Below are positions 1 through 11,802 of a stretch of DNA of 64,000 nucleotides, in pieces. Numbering within the stretch: position 1 is the stretch's first letter; the number at the start of each line of letters is the position of its first letter. The notes under the pieces were generated by a model. The model saw nothing but the letters and a program-made list of their open reading frames with translations, was not told where the DNA came from and did not search any database. The DNA lies in contig OZ038437.1 of assembly GCA_964036275.1 (NCBI GenBank), positions 16,028,090 through 16,092,089 on the forward strand. The letters are read 5' to 3'. The position numbers and the translations under genes are program-made. This DNA is from Litoditis marina. Its lineage: Eukaryota > Nematoda > Chromadorea > Rhabditida > Rhabditidae.

Positions 1-186
1 CCAAAACTAGATGAAAACATTGAGAATAGAATCAATCAAATGGTTATTTTATGAACCGAGAAAGTTATATGTATGTAATGATTGTAACAAAAGAAACAAG
101 CCAAAAATTTGGAAGGTAGTGTAAATAGCAAAAATGAAACGTACAAGTAAGCGAAAAAATAAGAAAAAAAGATGAAATAAACTAAC

Positions 187-3100
187 CCTAATAGCTTCTG
201 TCCTAGTGGCATCATCCATATCGGGTAACTGGGAAATGTGGGCGGAGAGAGAATGTTCCATCGCATCCTGAAAAATTGGCGCCTATATTATTCAAATGTT
301 TGTGTAAAATAACAGTTCAATTGTTAGAGTGGATAGAACTATTTCAATGTTCGAGAAAAATGAGAAGCTGTCGAAAACAGTTTCTACAGTTTTTTTCTGG
401 TAATTGAATAAGTGAGAGTTTCAATTTTTTTAAAGATTCTAGAAACCGGGTTTTTACGATAGATCGCTCATATTCTAATAATTTTTGGAAAATCAATAGT
501 CGAAGCTTGAACAGACAGTTTTTTTTTCTGAGCGCACGAATAAGTTATAGTGAGTACCAAATTTATAAATTTTTGTCTCGCCGGAATCGAACCTGCGAGC
601 AAAAGTTTGGTGGCAGGGCGCTTACCGCTGCGTTATCAGAGCAAATCTTTGGAATCGGACCCATGTGTGCGTACACAGCGGAAACTGAGATTTACAGTAC
701 CCTCCCTTTCCGTTGGCGACGACTAAACTTCACAAAACTATTCAAAGCACAAGATGACAAGGATGTTTTTTGTGTGTATTTAAAAGTATTTACCTGAACA
801 TCATCGTGTTTGAAGTCTCATTTTAACACTACGGTGTTCACTTTCACTTCAGTGTAACTTAGACGTTTACCCTTGTTCTAACAAAACTTCCGATTTAAAA
901 CCGAAAAGTAAAAACATTTCTGAAAACTGCCCAAGTTCACGTGATTACCTGGAAATCGTCCCAATATTCGTGTTTGAAGCCGCGACTTGCGAATTTCACG
1001 TGTCTTTGTCCGATTCCATACAAATACGGCCGTAATCGGTCCATGTGGTACAAATTCTTCACGACTTGCGCCAGGGACTGAAAAATATGATAATATGATA
1101 ATCACTTATGATAAAAAAAGGAGATTACCAATCAGTTTTTGACCGGAGAAACTCGCACTGTAAGCCGTTGGCTCATTAAGTCGCTACAAAACTATTCTGC
1201 TACATCTGAATTCAAAAGTTTTGATGTTCAACCGCACAATAGCAAGCAAACTAATTGTCTTATAGGTAAGTAAAACAGGCTAAAAACGTATTGGAGTAAA
1301 AAATAATCACGTTTTACGTGATGATTCGGCTCATAATCACATTCTAATCAGTTGAAAAGGCTGCATACCTGTACGAATTTGAGTGCCTGTCCGCGAAACT
1401 CCTTTGAATCCTTCCAATTGTCTCCATATTTCTCCAAATACGGGAAAAGTCGCTTGCAGTTAGGATTGTGGTAGAAAATGTACGTGTAGATGGCGGATCT
1501 GGAAAAAATTAACAAATAAAAACTTTTTATATTCATTTCTCACTTTTCCTGTCAAAAACTGAAAAATGATACTAAAATGTGGCCAAACGCGTGAACTTAA
1601 AACACGAAAGATAAACTGGTAGATCGAACTGCTGTTTAAAAAGAAGAGAAAATAAAATAAGAAAATTATTTTTTACAACTACTAAAATCAGTTTAACAAA
1701 GTAATCAAAACTCAAACCGACCCTAATTCGTAGAGAAAGTCGAACTCGTCGCTCCACGTCCTTCGCAAAAGCTCTTTTTCCGCAATATTTGGCTCCCAGT
1801 TTTCCACGTTTGTCACTTTTATTCTCTGCAAAAAAAGTGACATAAAAATGTTGCTCCAAACAGTTTTCCATACAGATTTGCTTGATAAAACCAGTGCATA
1901 TTTGTTTATTCGGCACCAGAGGACGTAAGCAGTTGTATCCCGGCGCTCAGCCCTGAGTCTATTTATCTCTCTCTTTTCACACTGTTTCGTACAATCTGTA
2001 ACGTAACTAGTTATGTTAATCGCGTGAAGCTCGAACTGAGACTCTAAAACTGAATGATAACTAGAATTTCGTTAGTATGTTGTTATATTCATAAAACTGT
2101 ATGCGTTTTGGCGGAAGTGGAAACGAAATAGCGCAGGTTTGGAGAGACGCAGGATGTGAACAGTTTTTGGTATATTTGTGCATACGGCCCCAGTGAAGCG
2201 TAATTTCACACAAATTGCACTGGAGTTACCAAACACTTCTGCTCATGCTTGCATATTTTATAATTTGTTTTGTAGTTGTAATATTTCTCGAAAAATAGTA
2301 GATGAGTAGTTTCACTACCCCTTACAAATATGCAAGTTTGAACAAATACAGAGAAAACTTTTCACACTTCTATGATTCCAGGCTGTTAGTTTGGGGTTAT
2401 AACATAAAGAAGCCAATCACTCTAAAACTAATGAAAACCAAGTTTTGACCTAAAGTTCTTCTAAGCTTCCTTAAACTCTAACCAAACCAAACTTGGGTTT
2501 GAACAAAGTTAGTAAATTTGTGAAACTTATTAAGGGAAGCTGCATGCATGTTAGTCGCGATGCACACTGGTAATTCAACAAAATCAATAACACAGCAAAC
2601 CATTTCTAATACATGCATATATGCAATTATGAAGTGTATGAGTCGCTAATTTATAGGAGCAGTAAAAGTGTATGTAGCCCTTTGTGTTTGTAGTTTGACT
2701 CAGTTTTTTTCGGCCCAGTTTTTGGTGTGTGACGTGTATAGAGATTGAATTACAGTTCGCTATATTTGGGTCACTCGCTATAGTAAAAACAGTTATAAGT
2801 TGGCAAATTTGGAATCTGGAACATAGTGTACTACAATACGAGTGAAGATCAATACCTGCCCGGTAAGAGAGAAGTTATAACTGCGCCCTCTCGCTTCGCC
2901 ATTGTCTCTACGTGTGTCTAGCCTACACATGCAGCTATCGCTCACGCTCACACGAAACTTCACAAAAACACAAGTGAACAAGAAAAAGTGAAGTTACCCA
3001 CTTCCTCTTTTTTCGCTGCCTCAGACTGAACAGAAAATAATCTAGTTGACATAAATCTTCAGAGAAATAAAAAGTGCACGAAAATCTAGTTGTGCAAATC

Positions 3101-4406
3101 TTGATAATCTTTGTAGAAGTAGACGGTCACACGTGAATTTCGACTAATAGAATAATAGTAACTATTGCTGTTTTCGTTGATTCCGTATCTGCTAATGAAA
3201 CTATAGTAAAACAAAGAGAGTTAACAAAACATACTGCTGTTTATTAGAGAAGCTGGTTAAGTCCAATACGATGGACGAACTAATAAAAACAAAACACCTG
3301 TTTTTGGAAACCTGTTTTCGGAAGAAATTTGTTTCATTTTTCAGAGTTTCATCTGATTTTCTCAGATTTTTTCATATAACACATCCTTGGAACGTGAGTA
3401 AACGTCAAAAAACGTGTCTACAAAGAGGAAAATCAATAAATCGATAATTTCCTAACATACCTTTCCGCATGGTTTTCCATTCATATTACTATCGCTGTTT
3501 CTTCGTAAAACGCCGACTTTGTTTTTTCTGTCCACTTGGGGCGTCGAAAATGCCTTCACTCCCTTGTCGCTCACACTGAAAAACGTGAAAATGAATATTA
3601 TAGAACACGTGAGCACACGTTACACAAGCTTACCAGTGAAATAACCGAATAAACGTTAGAGGAGTAAGATTATGTGGTTTCCTTTAAACTGCAATACATT
3701 TTTCAATTGCACTTTAAAGGACCGTTGGTCCACGTAATCGTCCTGTTTCAAGAGTTGGTAACCACAAGAAACAGTGCACGTGATTACCTGTTTCGACAGG
3801 TTTCACACGTGCCGAGTTGGTGTGATCCAGTTCAAGAAGAACTGACACAGTAGAAAATTACGTGAAAATTTTCCGTACACGTCTTGCAAGTTCAATTGAT
3901 GACAGCATCAAGGGCACATATTTTAACTGTATTTTCGAAATAGCATGAATGTACGTTATTCATAATTAATTGACAGAAAAGGACCGCAATTGAGTTTTAG
4001 GGATGCAGCAACTAATTGGCTTCATCACTAAATTTTTTACTGATTCAATACAATTATGTTCCAGTCCAAATTTGAGGACTAATAAAAAACACATCTCTCG
4101 GTGAAACATGGTGTTCAGAGTACGTATGCTAGAAGATCCCGGCCCCTCCATCCCATCCTGCGTCTCCTCAAACATACGCTATTTCTCTGCTCGTACATCC
4201 CGTCGGGATACGGGATGTGCGAAATAGTGAGACAGATGGAGAGACGCAGGATGGGATGAAGGTAACGGGATCTTCTAGCATACGTACTCTGAAGGGGTGA
4301 CTCACGGCGAAGAATTATAAATACTCATCCCAAATTATATTCGAGCCATTTTAGCCATTTTAGGTACTTCGACTTTTAAAAAAATAAATTTTCCTTACCG
4401 CGTCAT
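187..4406 (-). CDS. nematode-type globin, multi-exon, 3' end missing
   Basis: Six coding exons join in phase on the minus strand: 4399-4406 (8 nt, ATG plus two codons), 3461-3575, 1722-1825, 1369-1498, 949-1077 and 187-267. They give 189 residues. The 1722 donor is the unusual GTCGGT; the other junctions look normal. An N-terminal extension of about 55 residues precedes a globin fold. Helix A carries Trp65 (RRTWSDEF), and Phe94 sits at CD1 (KRLFP). Gln113 falls at the distal E7 position (FRGQALKF) and His145 at the proximal F8 position (GQRHVKF). Proteins of this fold bind haem and usually serve O2 binding, sensing or redox roles; nematodes have many, often neuronal. The rest of helices G/H must lie left of the window, since no acceptor is visible in 1-186. 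Introns are 223-1635 bp and partly filled with MITEs. The extension contains RRNS, a possible kinase site (inference). The orthologue is not assigned. Confidence 0.92.
551..725 (-). mobile_element. tRNA-derived SINE, copy 1 (inside a globin intron)
   Basis: Minus-strand copy of the SINE common in this window. Read 5'-3' it has a TATAGTCGTCGCC-like head, a segment resembling CTGTGTACGCACACATG, and a tRNA-like part. That part has a box A (TAACGCAGCGGTAAGCGC) and a box B (GGTTCGATTCC), followed by GAGAC and a short tail TAAATTTGGCAC. It lies in the intron between the last two globin exons seen. Confidence 0.8.
3666..3745. mobile_element. AGG-type MITE (CGTCCT / CACATAATCG ends)
   Basis: Palindromic fragment with an inner CTTTAAACTGCAATACATT / CACTTTAAAGG inverted repeat and outer ATTATGTGG / CCACGTAATCGTCCT. 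The same ends recur at 5842-6076, 31687-31760, 33312-33419 and 36524-36633. It sits in globin intron 1. Confidence 0.6.
4116..4293. mobile_element. Pal-A palindromic MITE, copy 1
   Basis: Inverted terminal repeats CAGAGTACGTATGCTAGAAG and its complement bound about 178 bp. Inner repeats (CATCCTGCGTCTC / GAGACGCAGGATGGGATG, and CGTCGGGATGT) make most of the element self-complementary. It has no coding capacity. Other copies: 31043, 41041, 43797, 47565 and 53519. Confidence 0.8.
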
Positions 4407-4425
4407 AGCTTTCTGAAGAGGTTGG
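4407..4425 (-). promoter_or_regulatory. probable trans-splice acceptor and short 5' leader of the globin gene
   Basis: On the minus strand a pyrimidine-rich stretch ends in CTCTTCAG at 4413, followed by a 6-nt leader (AAAGCT) and the ATG at 4404-4406. This is the usual arrangement of a spliced-leader acceptor next to a nematode start codon. An upstream non-coding exon is the alternative. No separate promoter motif was identified. Confidence 0.45.
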
Positions 4426-4492
4426 GGTTGAAAAGAGGTAGTATAAGAGCAGGAGCCTCAATCAATGTGGCGAATTAGTTTATAAAAGGCGC

Positions 4493-4560
4493 GCAGCTGG
4501 CAAATTGGATAACGCGTCCATTATCAAGATGAAGGCGGAAGTTCAAGCCCACCCAGAGTT
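4493..4560 (+). other. tRNA-like sequence (degenerate tRNA or second SINE head)
   Basis: A box-A-like TGGCAAATTGG and a box-B-like AGTTCAAGCCC occur at tRNA spacing. The flanks do not form a clean 7-bp acceptor stem, so this is a tRNA-derived relic rather than a working tRNA gene. Confidence 0.35.
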
Positions 4561-4732
4561 AATCGTTTATGAAAATCGCGAGTTTTGAAGTTTTGGGAAG
4601 AATTAAGTTTCGAGTTTTGCGCTGAAGTGCCGACAGGTTTTGTCGACAAAACACATTTTCTCGGAACAAATCGAAATTGATTTTCTATGAAACAAAAAAG
4701 TGACTTTGATCTTGTCTCAATACGTTTTACAG

Positions 4733-5075
4733 GGTGTGTAACTGTCTGCACGGCCCCAAATGGTTGTCTCACTAATTGCTCCGTGTAGACAGTTACAGTT
4801 TGTGGTCGTCGCCGTGCAGACAGTTACACCAGCCTGAACACGAAGTGTTACTGTCTGCACGGAGCGTGCACACAGTTACGCCAGTATACATTATATAGTT
4901 ACAAATTACAAATACATTACATTATAGTTACACAAGCCGTATATAAACGCGATTCAATTTGATACATTTTATTCGTCGTTCCTAGACGGGTAGGGTCGAG
5001 TAGTCTGCTTACTAGTGAATAAAATTGAAGAAAAATCTTCTGTGCCGACTTTCTACTTTGAACATTTTGTTTCAT
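4733..5075 (+). mobile_element. possible solo LTR or related repeat
   Basis: The block begins with repeated GTAACTGTCTGCACGG motifs, present in both orientations at 4736, 4785, 4813 and 4848. It continues with a TATATAAACGCG TATA-like box at 4940 and an AATAAAA signal near 5020, and ends near CTTTGAACA. Promoter followed by poly(A) signal in about 340 bp suggests an LTR. No partner LTR, duplication or internal region was found. Confidence 0.3.
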
Positions 5076-5835
5076 GTAGGGATGTTTTTCTAGACTTGAT
5101 GAAGTTACGCGGTTAGTTCAAAGCGTGAAATGATTTTAAAATTTAAACCGGTACGATTGTTATAGTTAACTGATAAATCTGTTCCGTTCCACTACTTCAC
5201 GACTATTTTCAAAGAGCTTTCAATGGGAAACTGGAACTAAAGGTTTTAGAGTAGATTTTGTTTTCTAAAAATATCAATGATTCGAATTATTGGGGGGTCA
5301 TGAATCTGATATTCTTTGAGAAATGCCCAATTCTCCACATCCCCAAGACTAAATGGTCAATTATGAAGCTAGAGTGGCTATTTGAATAAGGAACCAAAGT
5401 CATGAAAAGTGGTTAGAGGAAGGAAGTAAAATCACTCAATTTTCCCCAATCAATTCGCCTATTGAAAACGCGATCTTGTGGATCTAAGTACTCACATTCA
5501 ACATATAAACATTTTCTAACTAAAGGAAAACTATATACAATAGAAGTTAAGATAGTAATTAAAAGGACAAAATTGTCAAAGTTTCCCAAAAGTTTGTGAA
5601 TGTCAATATTTGCAGGAGTGTTGAATTGATAGTGTCAAATCAGGTGATAAGGACACATTTTGGATTGATAAAAGTGTATGCAGAACAGGACTCAAAAAAC
5701 TCAAATCTTGTCAGGTCTAAACGAACTTGATACTAACTCGATTCGAAACTAAAAAAATTCACACTTCGAACTAGATTTACAGTCATCACACATACAACAG
5801 ATGAATGTGTTACTAAAAAATAGTTCCATACAACT
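5076..5835. other. gene-free stretch, nothing recognised
   Basis: AT-rich sequence without splice-flanked open frames, tRNA boxes or clear inverted repeats. Confidence 0.5.
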
Positions 5836-5841
5836 TAAAGC

Positions 5842-6076
5842 AGGACGATGGGTGTTTGCCCTCCCCCTCAGCTATTATAGAGGGGTTTTGCCCTTAATTT
5901 AGAAAATCACCAAATCAGACAATTTTTGAGGGGGGGGGGGGGGGGGGGTTTGCCCAAATCTTCGGACCAAAAACAGGGGGGATTTTCTCAAAACACTGAG
6001 CATTCAGGGTATGATTGAAAAATATTTTGCAGTTCAGAGGACTGAAGCGTTGCGATTGGACCACATAATCGTACCT
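5842..6076. mobile_element. AGG-type MITE interrupted by a poly-G tract
   Basis: Left end AGGACGATGGG and right end CACATAATCGTACC match the AGG family. The middle is expanded and contains an uninterrupted run of about 18-19 G near 5930-5948, with GGGTTTTGCCC / TTTGCCCAAATC repeats around it. Confidence 0.5.
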
Positions 6077-6792
6077 CTTCAATTACCCTGTCTTTCATGT
6101 CATTTTAACTTATTTTCCAAATTAAATCCATTGTCTCGGTATAGCTTGAATGCAACTTTGATTTTTTATTTCATTCTAAAAGTTGAGTCGCCAGAAAGAA
6201 CTTTTCCGGCCAACTTCCGATGTGTTAATCTTATGAACTGAGACATCATGTCTATTTCCACTACGGAAATATTAGAAAAAAAAGAAAAGGGGAATATAGT
6301 TGAAACACTCTGAAAATTATATTATATTTATATTATAATATAAAAATAGAAGCTGTTCGAAAATTAGCTTTGCTCAATGAAAAACGTTTTCCGAAAAAGC
6401 GATACTTCAAAGATTGCGCCGTGATATATTGTGGGCAATTGCACTTGCAATTCTAATTAGAAACTCTAATAACCTATAATTTTATCAGTTCTGAGTATTT
6501 CGAGAGAAAAAAAGGGGCAAGATCTTGATATTGTTCTAGAGTGAAATATGACACTACCGGTGCGTGTTGAATACTGAAGGGTAGCATTACATGTTTAGGA
6601 GACCAATATTTTGGGTTGTAGACTAAAACACACGTTACAGACACACAATAGTTCGAACAAAATGTAAAAAAATGTTGTAGAAGTGATTGAGAAATAAAAG
6701 TAAAATCTTGCTCTGTTGTGCTGTGTTTGTAGTTTGATCTAATTGCTTTTGGTGGTAAAAAACTGCGCAACGCAGTATTCATTCCTAGCCCA

Positions 6793-6972
6793 GGCGGCGT
6801 AGCGATCTCTCAAAAATCTCATGAGATACCTCATGAGCTATTAACACGAGCTTCTCATGAGATTCTATCGATTGCCATGCTACAACATTGAGAGTTGATG
6901 AGTAGCTCATGAGGTATCTCATGAGAAACTCATATGAACTTCTCATGAGGTTGAACGGTTCGCTACGCCGCC
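6793..6972. mobile_element. Pal-B palindromic MITE, copy 1
   Basis: Ends GGCGGCGTAGC / GCTACGCCGCC enclose repeated CTCATGAG palindromes (ATCTCATGAGATACCTCATG and its inverse). Almost the whole 180 bp folds on itself. Other copies: 7256, 37997 and 39577; the 14560-18260 element has related ends. Confidence 0.8.
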
Positions 6973-7255
6973 AGTATTGAAAAAAAGAAAGAGTACTAAA
7001 TAAAGTCGAGTTCGAGTGTCTGGAGTAATTATAGTAATTTAATTGGCTATGTGCAGGGTGCGACTCAGCATACTATGAATATTCTGTGGCGTTATTGAAA
7101 ACATAGTTACTTTTTGAATCAAAAAGGAACCGAAACTAAAATTACTCGAGAAATAAGTTAATCAGTTTTGATAATAACAAAAGATAAAAGTGGGAACAAT
7201 ATGAGATAAAATCTTTAATCCACTCAAAACCACTTCGTGCTTGTGAAAACATCTA

Positions 7256-7434
7256 GCGGCGTAGCAAACCGGTCAATCTCACGAGAAGTTCATATGAGTT
7301 TCTCATGAGATACCTCATGAGCTACTCGTGAACAATCAATGTTGTAGCATAGCAATCAATAGAGTCTTATGAGAGAGTTCATGCAAATAGCTCATGAGGA
7401 ATCTCATGAGATTTTTGAGAGAGTGCTACGCCGC
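7256..7434. mobile_element. Pal-B palindromic MITE, copy 2
   Basis: Second Pal-B copy, in inverted orientation about 280 bp from copy 1, with the same GGCGGCGTAGC ends and CTCATGAG core repeats. Confidence 0.8.
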
Positions 7435-7439
7435 CTGGG

Positions 7440-8985
7440 AAGAAATGAACATGAAACGCAAACATTGTGGTTATTGACCCACATTTCATGCTTTTTCCTC
7501 ACGTTTTTCACACGTTTCAGTCAGGCAAGCGTGTGAATTATTTTGAAATTCAAGCACTGGATGGATAATAACGTTAACGAATGTTGGTGGTATAGTTATA
7601 TGAATGTGCTCAGTAGAAGATGAACTCAAAAATCGTTTCGACACAGATTGAAGACGATTTTCGGATTTTTCATAGAATATAACCTTATAGAATGTTGGTG
7701 TATTGCCCGCATTCTACCCTCTAGCAGGTTGTAGGGTGCTCTCAACATATTCCTGAACCTTCTGTCTTGTGGTAGATCATTCTAACTCTATAATAATGAT
7801 ATGTTGATTGCTCTAGCCGTATTTCTTCTTGCCAAATAAATAAAATTCAAAGTAGTTTTATTCTGTTAAAAAAGTACTTTTTTCAGTCTACGTGTGTATC
7901 TCAGACTCAAATGAATTTTAAAAGCTCTAGCAAAATTAGAAATTATAGGGTTTTTAGTTGGTGGAAAAGTACTTCTCTTGGTGTACGTGTATATCTCGGA
8001 CTCCGTTATTCAACGTCACTTCATTAGAGCTCATATGTGCCATATTAGTTTCCACTAGCGATTTGCCGTTGAAATATAATAAACCTTGAGAAAGAAAACG
8101 ATCTCGAAAAAAGTTTGGTTCTACTGAACTTCTCAGATGTCAAGGTTTGAGTACAGAAAAATTTTGAAAAGCTAGAGAAGACTTTTTTGATTCTCTCTTA
8201 CAACCCGTCGGCATTAGAGTCAGCGCAATAGTGTGTGGAGCGAGAGACGCAGGATGGGATTTAGGGCCGGGATATTTCATCGTTTGAATACTGATGAGGA
8301 ACGTGCAATATCATTCTATTAATATAAGACTAATTGGATCAAATAATGACACTAGTAATAAATTACCTAGGGATCATAAAACGGACTGAGATTTGTAATA
8401 TTGCACGCAAATAATCCGAATGAATGGGTTATTCGTGCATTTTGAGAGAGTTGTGGTATTTTTTCAATTATCATTAATGAAAGAGTGACTGACCGATCAA
8501 CCTACATTGTACTTTCGCTCATTAGGTTAGTGATTCATAATTCATGATTCTTTAGAAAATAACTGGGTAATATTGTGCTCTCAAGCGTGAACGTAGTACA
8601 TCAGAAGTCAGAAATGAACAAGTAAGCACTCTTTTATAATCTTTTCAACTATGAAAAATTGACTGGGACAGAAAACTTTAAAATATAGAGGGTCCTCTCT
8701 ACTTGGCTTGTTCTATAAACAATTACATTATTTTCACTATTTTTAAGCTCGTTTTTGAAAACGTGTGAACATAAAAGCGAATCGAAACTCCGTGTGTAAA
8801 ACGTTCCCACGGAGCTCAACAAAGTCCGACCTAAATATGGAATAAGGAAGAGGGAATGACGGAAAAACAACTCGAATATCGCTAATTCGAATCTCGCGCG
8901 TCCTCCCTCTCCAAATGACGGGAAAAAGTCACGGCGGGTGACGCTTCTATTGCCCTATGTAGTGACGTTTCTCATAAGAGATAAC
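7440..8985. other. gene-free stretch with one Pal-A fragment
   Basis: Only a partial Pal-A arm (GAGAGACGCAGGATGGGAT at about 8240-8265) is recognisable. The rest is AT-rich with short open frames only and no convincing splice pairs. Confidence 0.45.
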
Positions 8986-8989
8986 GTGT

Positions 8990-9500
8990 TATTCGCCGCA
9001 TCTTCTTTAAAGAACGCGCTTGCACGTAGTATATACTATTTAACACGTATAAATCACGTAAACACGTGAAGAAACACGTGAGTTCCCTATAGTTGTAACG
9101 TATTTCATATAAAATAACGTGTCTTTCGAAGCATCTCTCGTGAAGATTCTACTTGCAGGTATTGTATACTATTAACGTAGAAATCACGTGATTACGTGAA
9201 AATCCATGTGAGTTTGAGAGCGTGTGTCGTATGTAGTTTGCTTACACGTCGCCCCATGTTATGAGGTATTTCATATGATACGAAATTTGAAGTATGTTAT
9301 TGAAATGACCTGTTTGTACGTATTTTTTGAAGCACCTACTAAAACGTGAAAAGTCACGTGAGTTTCGATTTGAGAACGTGTATACCTACTGAGAACGTTT
9401 AAACTACTGAAACGTGAAAAATTACGTGAATTTCGATTCGTCCTATTCCGTGAGAGATAATGTGAATTTGAAAGCATTTTTTGAAATAAACTACTTGCAC
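8990..9500. repeat. degenerate tandem repeat rich in CACGTG
   Basis: Four loosely similar blocks, with key element ACTTGCACGTA/ACTTGCAGGTA followed by TATACTATT near 9018, 9150, 9308 and 9487. Each has AAACGTGAAAA and CACGTGAGTT. Several CACGTG palindromes occur. No coding potential. Confidence 0.5.
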
Positions 9501-10159
9501 GTATTCTATTCTATCGGATTTGGGAAATCTTAGTTTCAGTGGACGTGTTAAATCTGCAGTTTGGATGTTTTTGAGGAAGTACAATTAAACGCCTTAGATA
9601 TAACAAGTACAAAGGATAACAAGTAACGTAAATACGAGTTATTCTAGAAACATGGATTCTCTAAAAACTTGAATGAACAACCAGCTCATTGTTCTATTGC
9701 TCTCAAAAAACTGAAGTGTGTGAGAGCGAGTTCGAGAGAGGTTGAATACAGGTGAAAAAGTTATTTTTTTGTGAATATTTGTGTTACGTTGAGAATGTAA
9801 ACTCTGAATAAGTACAAGTTTTGTCAAAGTGCGTTAAATAGCAAAAGTGTGCAACAGACAGCTAGACAAACGGCAAATTGTTGAAGAAAAAACAGAACCA
9901 TAGAAGTTATATTGCAAAGTATGCAGTAACAATGATGTTAGTATAGTTAATTGTACTAGAGTTAATAGAAAGGATCTGAGCTAAATCTAATAGCTTTTCA
10001 TTCCGCGAGCGGAGATTCCACTGATTCACATACCCACAAAATGTTTTTTTAAATGTTTCAATAGAATAATTTTGTAAATTAGGAGAAGAGCATGTGAAAA
10101 TCCTGGCGATACTGTTTTTCTCTGAGATAGCATAGACCACCTAGCGAGAAACATCGGTT

Positions 10160-10350
10160 GATGTATGCGAATATTGGATGCACCGCCGAAAACCCCATTT
10201 TGATGTATCACTTCGGCGTTTCGAGCCCAAAATTGACGTTCGCAAAGTCTACGAAAAGCGAAAAGTGCTCCGTCAATATGTGTTTCCCCGGAGACTCATC
10301 GAAAGAAGGAAATAAATCTCTCACTTCATTCAAAACCAACGGAATAGGGT
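10160..10350. other. GC-richer segment open in three frames; possible exon
   Basis: About 190 bp stand out from the AT-rich surroundings and are open in two plus frames and one minus frame. The minus frame ends FVDFANVNFGLETPK, the plus frame ends RRLIERRK. No good acceptor/donor pair decides between them and I recognise no family. It could be a gene remnant or part of the neighbouring repeat. Confidence 0.2.
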
Positions 10351-10428
10351 AATTTAAGGACAAAAGAAGAGAAAAATATGAAAATGAGAGTAGTCTAGTG
10401 TCTAGAATAAGGAAAATAGGTATGTAGC

Positions 10429-10624
10429 TATAGTCGCCATTTTTCCCTTGAAGACAGCAGAGGGTTCAATTGATTGAGCGTTGCGGGGCGAGCGGTCGTT
10501 GGTTATCTGCTAGCAGTTGAGAGAGTGTGTAGATCAATGATACGCAGACAAACTGGCCGCTCGCCAAACCCCGTCCCATACAAAATCGATGATACGGTGT
10601 CCACAACGGTTTGACAAATCCTAT
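10429..10624 (+). mobile_element. C196 repeat, copy 1
   Basis: A 196-bp unit bounded by TATAGTCGCC and CAAATCCTATA. It contains GATTGAGCGTTGCGGGGCGAG, GTGTAGATCAATGATACGCAG and GGTGTCCACAACGG. With the inverted copy at 11206-11401 it flanks about 580 bp; a third copy lies at 11803-11999. Confidence 0.75.
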
Positions 10625-11205
10625 AGAAAGGAACGTCTGAGTGCTGTACTAGTATTTCAGGCATAGTATCCGCTACAAATTACGTGTTTCCGTACTTATT
10701 ATAATGGTATAACATTGTATAATAATAGAATTGGGAAGAGAAACTCTATTCGGCTAGTTCGGCAATATTTGGGCATGCTGCCAAAGGGCGCCTCGTGTTT
10801 CGTGTTTAGTATAGCGTGGGTGGGAGGGTTCGAACCAACAAATTATAAATGCTGCGCTAATTGAAAGAGTGCGGCAGGCTCCTAAGCGTTTTGTTCCTAA
10901 TGAAAAGTGTAAGAGAAGACAAGTATGAATACAAAATAGACTACTTAACTTCTAGGAAGTTCACGTGTACGTGATACCGAAAGTGCAGAACAGGCTCCAA
11001 GCGTTTTTGTCGTTCAATCGCGATACTCTATTGTATTCTATTGTTTTGAGTTTGCTGTACTTTGTGGGTCTTCTGAAACGGGAGGCTAGACCATGAAAAT
11101 ATAGGGGTCGTTCCCTGCGTGTTCTGAGCTCTCATATCCACGTGGTAGTTGCTTTCTAGGTGTTTTTCTGGCAAATAACGTCTAAAATGATCTACAGCAG
11201 ACATA

Positions 11206-11401
11206 TATAGGATTTGTCAAACCGTTGTGGACACCGTACCATCGATTTTGTAAGAGGCGGGGTTTGGAGAGGAGCCAGCCAGTCTGCGTATCATTGACCT
11301 ACACACTCTCTCGACTGTCGGCAAGTAATCAACGACCGCTCGCCTTGCATTGCTCAATCAATTGAACCCCCTGCTGTATTTATGGGAAAATGACGACTAT
11401 A
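11206..11401 (-). mobile_element. C196 repeat, copy 2 (inverted)
   Basis: Inverted copy of the 196-bp unit. Copies 1 and 2 together could be long terminal inverted repeats of one element spanning 10429-11401. The inner 580 bp hold only a box-B-like GGTTCGAAC near 10828 and no open frame. Confidence 0.75.
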
Positions 11402-11570
11402 GTGTCTCTCGCCAACATCGAACCTGTGAGCAAAATATTTTTTAGCAGGGCGCTAATCATTGCTCCATTAGTGCAAATAACCTAGAAGGTTGGGAATCAA
11501 AGACATTCGTGCGTACACAGCCAAAAGTGAATGATACAGTACCCTCCCGCTTTTCCGTTGGCGACCACTA
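11401..11570 (-). mobile_element. tRNA-derived SINE, copy 2
   Basis: Diverged minus-strand SINE abutting the end of C196 copy 2. Box B is decayed (GGTTCGATGTT) and the tail side reads GTCTCTCGCC. The CGCTAATCATTGC box-A region and the GTACCCTCCCGC block remain clear. Confidence 0.7.
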
Positions 11571-11802
11571 CAATCTAGGTCTTGGTGTATTGAACCTAGT
11601 GAAAAGTCTACAGATCCTGAACTCGGTTTAAAAATATGTTAGAAGCAGTGGAAACGGGTCTTCCGAAATGAAAGACTAGAGCCTAAATCAATGGGTTTCA
11701 GCCTTTACTGAGACACTGCTTCATGTATTAATCATACGAAAACGCGTTCGTCATACGTTTCTGCTTCTTCCAATTAGAGAAATAGAGAAAAAATGTGGGG
11801 AG

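Noticed and set aside
2793..2981. Possible alternative first exon in globin intron (ATG GCG AAG..., donor GTATTG)
   Set aside because: Its donor phase does not fit the next globin exon, while the 8-nt exon at 4399-4406 and 3461-3575 fit exactly.
6474..6782. 102-codon minus ORF
   Set aside because: No splice context, no family; length is within chance for AT-rich DNA of this size.
10800..10870. tRNA-like GGTTCGAAC box on the minus strand
   Set aside because: Box A and stems do not form; too weak to call.
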